Below, piece by piece: positions 60,300 through 64,000 of a DNA stretch of 64,000 nt (position 1 is the first letter of the stretch; each line of letters begins with the position of its first letter). The position numbers were made by a program, and so were the translations under genes. The notes beneath the pieces were generated by a model. The model did not search any database. It was not told the DNA's origin and worked only from the letters and a program-made list of their open reading frames with translations. This stretch comes from Larimichthys crocea (lineage: Eukaryota > Chordata > Actinopteri > Sciaenidae): contig NC_040017.1 in the NCBI RefSeq assembly GCF_000972845.2, positions 20,222,742 to 20,286,741 on the forward strand. Reading direction: 5' to 3'.

Positions 60300-63180
60300 A
60301 CTTTCATGGACTTTGGACCTTGTTGTATATGCCATAAAGACTTTTAAGAAAGGCGAGCTGCACATATTCACATCGCTGGATCTAACTCTGACAGCAGTGG
60401 GTTTAATCTGAGGCCTATTTATTTCTGTTATATTCATTATTATTATTCATTTATGTTATTTGGGTGATCACAGAATAGGATACAGGTGTTAATGAGGTCC
60501 TCATTAAGTCTGTGTGTTCACTTTAATGAAGCCAAATAATCTCATTAGTTTCAGGTAAATACTCTCACATTACCATAAAGACATTTACATTTTATTACAG
60601 CATCAAGACTACAGATGATAATCAGTACTATTTCAAATATAAGCTATGTTGTAGCTACAGTTAACATCTTAAAAATGTAGCACTGAAATCTATTTTAAAG
60701 TTAAATTACCGCACAATTGTCTCTTATGTGACAATACCCTTAAAAAATAAACCATAAACCTTCAGTTCACTCAGGAGTTACAAACAAAACCTCGGTTCAT
60801 CTTTTCACCTTTAGTTCATCCCAGGAGATATTCAGTGAATAAAACAATAATAAAGTTGAATTTAAGCCTTTAAACACATCTGAGGAGACAAATACGGAGG
60901 GATGGACTCACAAAGCAGGTGAAGGCGCGACTTAAAGGTTCAAATAGTTACATTTTTACTTCTTTTTTTTAGCTTTTTCCTCGAAGGTGGTTTAAATTTC
61001 ATCCGGAGCTTAAATCTGCAAAACTAGATGGATTATTCACGGTGAGCTGAACTTTTTTTTCTGCATTAACTAATTCATTAATTATTTATTTTTCAGAAAT
61101 GAATTCATGTTATTTAGCTCTCTTTAGTGGAAATCTTTATTAAATTAAGTGAAGTGTGAAACCAGATCAGATCTGCCACACGGAGAAGTCAGACACACTG
61201 TGTGAAGGTGTAAATGTAACTCTATAAATAAAAAAAACAAAGTGAATACAGCTGCACTGTGCAGACTGGTGTGTTCATTTAGATCTGTGTGTGCATCAGA
61301 CGTTATAAAGATTAAACCAACAACATAAAGTCGTATTAATCTGTATCAAACTCATCTGTTGTCCATCACATCACTCTGCAGGTATAATACAACCTTACAA
61401 GTTTAAACACCTGCACATTGATTTTTTTAACTTTCACTCTCAGTTAAATGCTTGACATTTGAAATGACACTTAGTGGTGAAAATGCATCATAAAAATATG
61501 CATTTTCTGAAAATTATTTTGTTTTAATTTGGAAAAGGTAAGTTTACATTATGCACAGAACCTCTTGATAGATCACTGTTCCACTTCTTACATACAGACA
61601 TACATGAACATGTATGTGCAGACACACAGCCCTTCAGCTTCACTTCCAGGTGTATATATTTGCATGTCCAGGTGTACTTCTGCTTAAATCTGCCTGCAGT
61701 TTTTAGCTTCAACCTTCTCACATGTGTCCATTAAAAAGTAACTATATACAACAGAACTAAGCTTATTTATTCACATCAAGAAGAGGGAAGTAGCATGAAA
61801 CTTCAGTGGAGTCGTACAAAGTCTGCTCGTGTTGGGGTTATAAATTTGATCCATTTATTCCCAAAAAATATCTTTATTACCATTTTTCAAAGAAATGTCA
61901 CCCATGTTGTAACATTAACTGCAACTATTAACTATTCAAATACATAAATATGGCAACAACAGTCTGTTCTATAATAATAATATTGCTATATTTTGACTTA
62001 CTGTGCAGCCATAGTTCATAATTTATGTCATGTTAAGATGAAGATGACAACATCTGCTGAGAGCTCCTGTACAGTAGGTTGGTTCATGGTAAGTATTTCC
62101 ATTTAATTTTTTTATACGGCAAATTATTGTCATTGTTTTTGACATATTTCTCTGATAAACTGAAAGATTAAGTGTTCTTAATTCTCCTACTTCTTAAGTA
62201 AGTTTATGATTAACGCAGGACTTTTAGTAGTAATGAAGTATTTTCACAGTGTGGTAGTACTCTTACACTTTTAGAGTATCCATTGACACAGAAACAGATA
62301 CTGTGAGTTCATAAACTCCATGATTTTTGTGAATTTTGACCGAAATACTGGCATATCATGTAATTTTCTTACTAGTTAATTATAAGAGGGGGGACACATT
62401 TTGCTTTAAAATATTTTTCTCTCAGTGGAAATCAAACCACATGAAGTTATCCATCTCTCATGGTGTGTTGTAAACAAAAACAACGTGACCACAGAAGCCA
62501 CTGAACTCCTCTGTGAATATGTATGATGGTTTACAACAAGGTACGTAGCCAATTACTGGTCAGACATATAATCTTTCAGTGTAGTATCAATGTGGTTGAT
62601 CATTAGTAATATCCAGGATTGCCCCTAAACGTATTATTACTTTGCAGCGAGGCTTTCTTCAACACTGCATGTGTTGATAGTCAAAGTTTAACTTCTCAGA
62701 AAGTGATAATGATCATTGTAATGTAACTTTTATATGAATATAACAACTAAAACGCTGCAGTCACAATACATGGACATCATAAATAAAGTCATTAACATTG
62801 TACAGCTGAGTCTCAGTGGACAGTGTTATAGTAGTGACGTCTTATTAAAGGTACTTTTTGTTCTATAGGGACACATAAACCTGATTTCTGCCATCTTTGG
62901 GTGTCTTTGCACAGATTACACTGCAACACCTTTATCTCTACTACTGTCGTACAAAGTTTCCCTGAAGTGCACCTGAGCTGCCCTTCGCTCCACTGTGCAC
63001 AGTGCCAGCCGCTGTGTTATGTGGGTAAAGTTGATAACCCAGTGGAAACAGATGAATTACAGTCTGCAGCTCCGTCACCTCTGCTGACGAGTTTATAACT
63101 CTGCAGGAGGACAGAGGGTTAATTTAAAGGTCAGATGTTGAAAGTATGTTGGTTGAAGCGGCAATCTCGGTGCTTGTGAA
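60300..63180. other. hnf1b far upstream region
   Basis: About 2.9 kb of AT-rich sequence with no gene. It contains a fragment of the AGTACTTTTACTT repeat family near 62190-62280. No other feature recognised. Confidence 0.5.
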
Positions 63181-63184
63181 AAGC

Positions 63185-63535
63185 CAATGCGGAAATGCCA
63201 AAAACTGCAGTTCCTCAAACGTCCACTTGAGGCTGGCCACAGAAAAAGTCAGTCTCCATAAGTCCCTATGTCCAACTTCACAGCAGAAATAAACATGTTT
63301 ACAGCCTGGTGCAAAAAAACAGTTTTGGTCTGTATAGCTAATTTAACCATTTCTGACAACTGTACTGAGTTTGAATTTATATTTAACTCACCTGTTCAAA
63401 TTATATTAAGGCTTAAAGTTATGCATAATTAGGATTGTGGCCGCTTTGATTGACAGGTAGATGGCTTGTTTGAGCAACCAGGCGTCATTCAGCCCGCCTC
63501 AGGAAATAAACGTTTGACGTCACACATAGGTAAAG
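63185..63535 (+). repeat. interspersed repeat, copy 3 of three-copy family
   Basis: Parallel to the copy at 42830, with an extra stretch of about 90 bp (63345-63440) before GCTTTGATTGACAGGTAG. Ends near TGACGTCACACATAGG, which corresponds to TGACGTCACCCATAGG in the copy at 15465. Confidence 0.8.
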
Positions 63536-64000
63536 AAAGAAAGAAGCACATTTATATTTTCCACCACAAGAGTTTTAATAAATGACACAACAAAAAATGC
63601 TCCTTGATTTATAAATTGAATCTGAAAAATATCCAAAACAAGTTTTGTCAAAGCCTTTTTCAACAACTAACATAAGTATTAACATACACTGTTGCCGATA
63701 AGTGTATCTTCTGAAAACTTGATTAAATATATCAGTGAAAATTAAAACACGATTAACCTGATGTGTATAGATAGGAATAAAAAGGGGTATGTGTCTGAAA
63801 ACAAAATAATTTGAACTTTATACGCACTTACACACACTTACGCCTCGTGGCACCTCTTGGGTGATTTACACTTTGACGTACATTTTTCTGGCACTTTCAC
63901 ATGTCTCTGTTTAAAATCTGTCAACCATTAACAACAAATAATAACAAGCAGCAAAAACAGTTTATCCAGTACACAGACCATCACCACTGTTGTGAAAGCA
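63536..64000. other. unassigned AT-rich sequence
   Basis: No ORF, repeat or motif I can support. Confidence 0.4.

Overview
The window is vertebrate nuclear DNA from a ray-finned (teleost, probably percomorph) fish. It has long AT-rich introns, short well-conserved exons with GT-AG junctions, dinucleotide and (TATC)n microsatellites, and several interspersed repeats I recognise as common in fish genomes. Two protein-coding genes explain essentially all the coding signal, both on the minus strand.

Region 1 (about 1-34925) is synrg (synergin gamma, AP1GBP1), the clathrin/AP-1 accessory protein. I reconstructed 21 coding exons, from the start codon at 34925 down to 5303. They total 4212 nt (1404 codons), and the phases agree at every junction. 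The last exon, encoding the conserved C-terminal tail of about 45 residues, was not found and probably lies beyond position 1. The protein has a short Gly/Ser N-terminus, an 11-residue polyQ, a coiled coil, an EH domain (exons 9-10), many acidic DF-x-DF type motifs that bind the AP-1 gamma-ear, and a conserved C-terminal region.

Region 2 (about 34926-47546) is intergenic. It holds the synrg promoter side (a CRE palindrome, a GGA repeat, a perfect 45-bp tandem duplication), a 5'-truncated LINE with a 15-bp target-site duplication, a tRNA-derived SINE, other repeats, and a few GC-richer islands that may be regulatory. One of these contains a perfect DR1 nuclear-receptor site. I saw no trace of ddx52, which separates these two genes in human.

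Region 3 (47547-59923) is hnf1b (HNF1 homeobox B, vHnf1/tcf2), complete in 9 coding exons: 1668 nt including stop, 555 residues. Intron 4 contains a GC-richer block (about 55620-56110) with a DR5 retinoic-acid-response-like element and an 18-bp palindrome. This fits the retinoic-acid-responsive intron-4 enhancer known for the gene in other vertebrates.

Region 4 (59924-64000) is the hnf1b upstream region: a FOX/CCAAT/GATA motif cluster about 330-370 bp upstream of the ATG, AT-rich sequence, and a third copy of a repeat also seen at 15.5 kb and 42.8 kb.

I found no new multi-gene system. The observations most worth a second look are the intron-4 regulatory block, the lineage features of synrg exon 7 (duplicated DF-motif unit) and exon 3 (polyQ), the microsatellites placed against synrg splice sites, and the apparent absence of ddx52.
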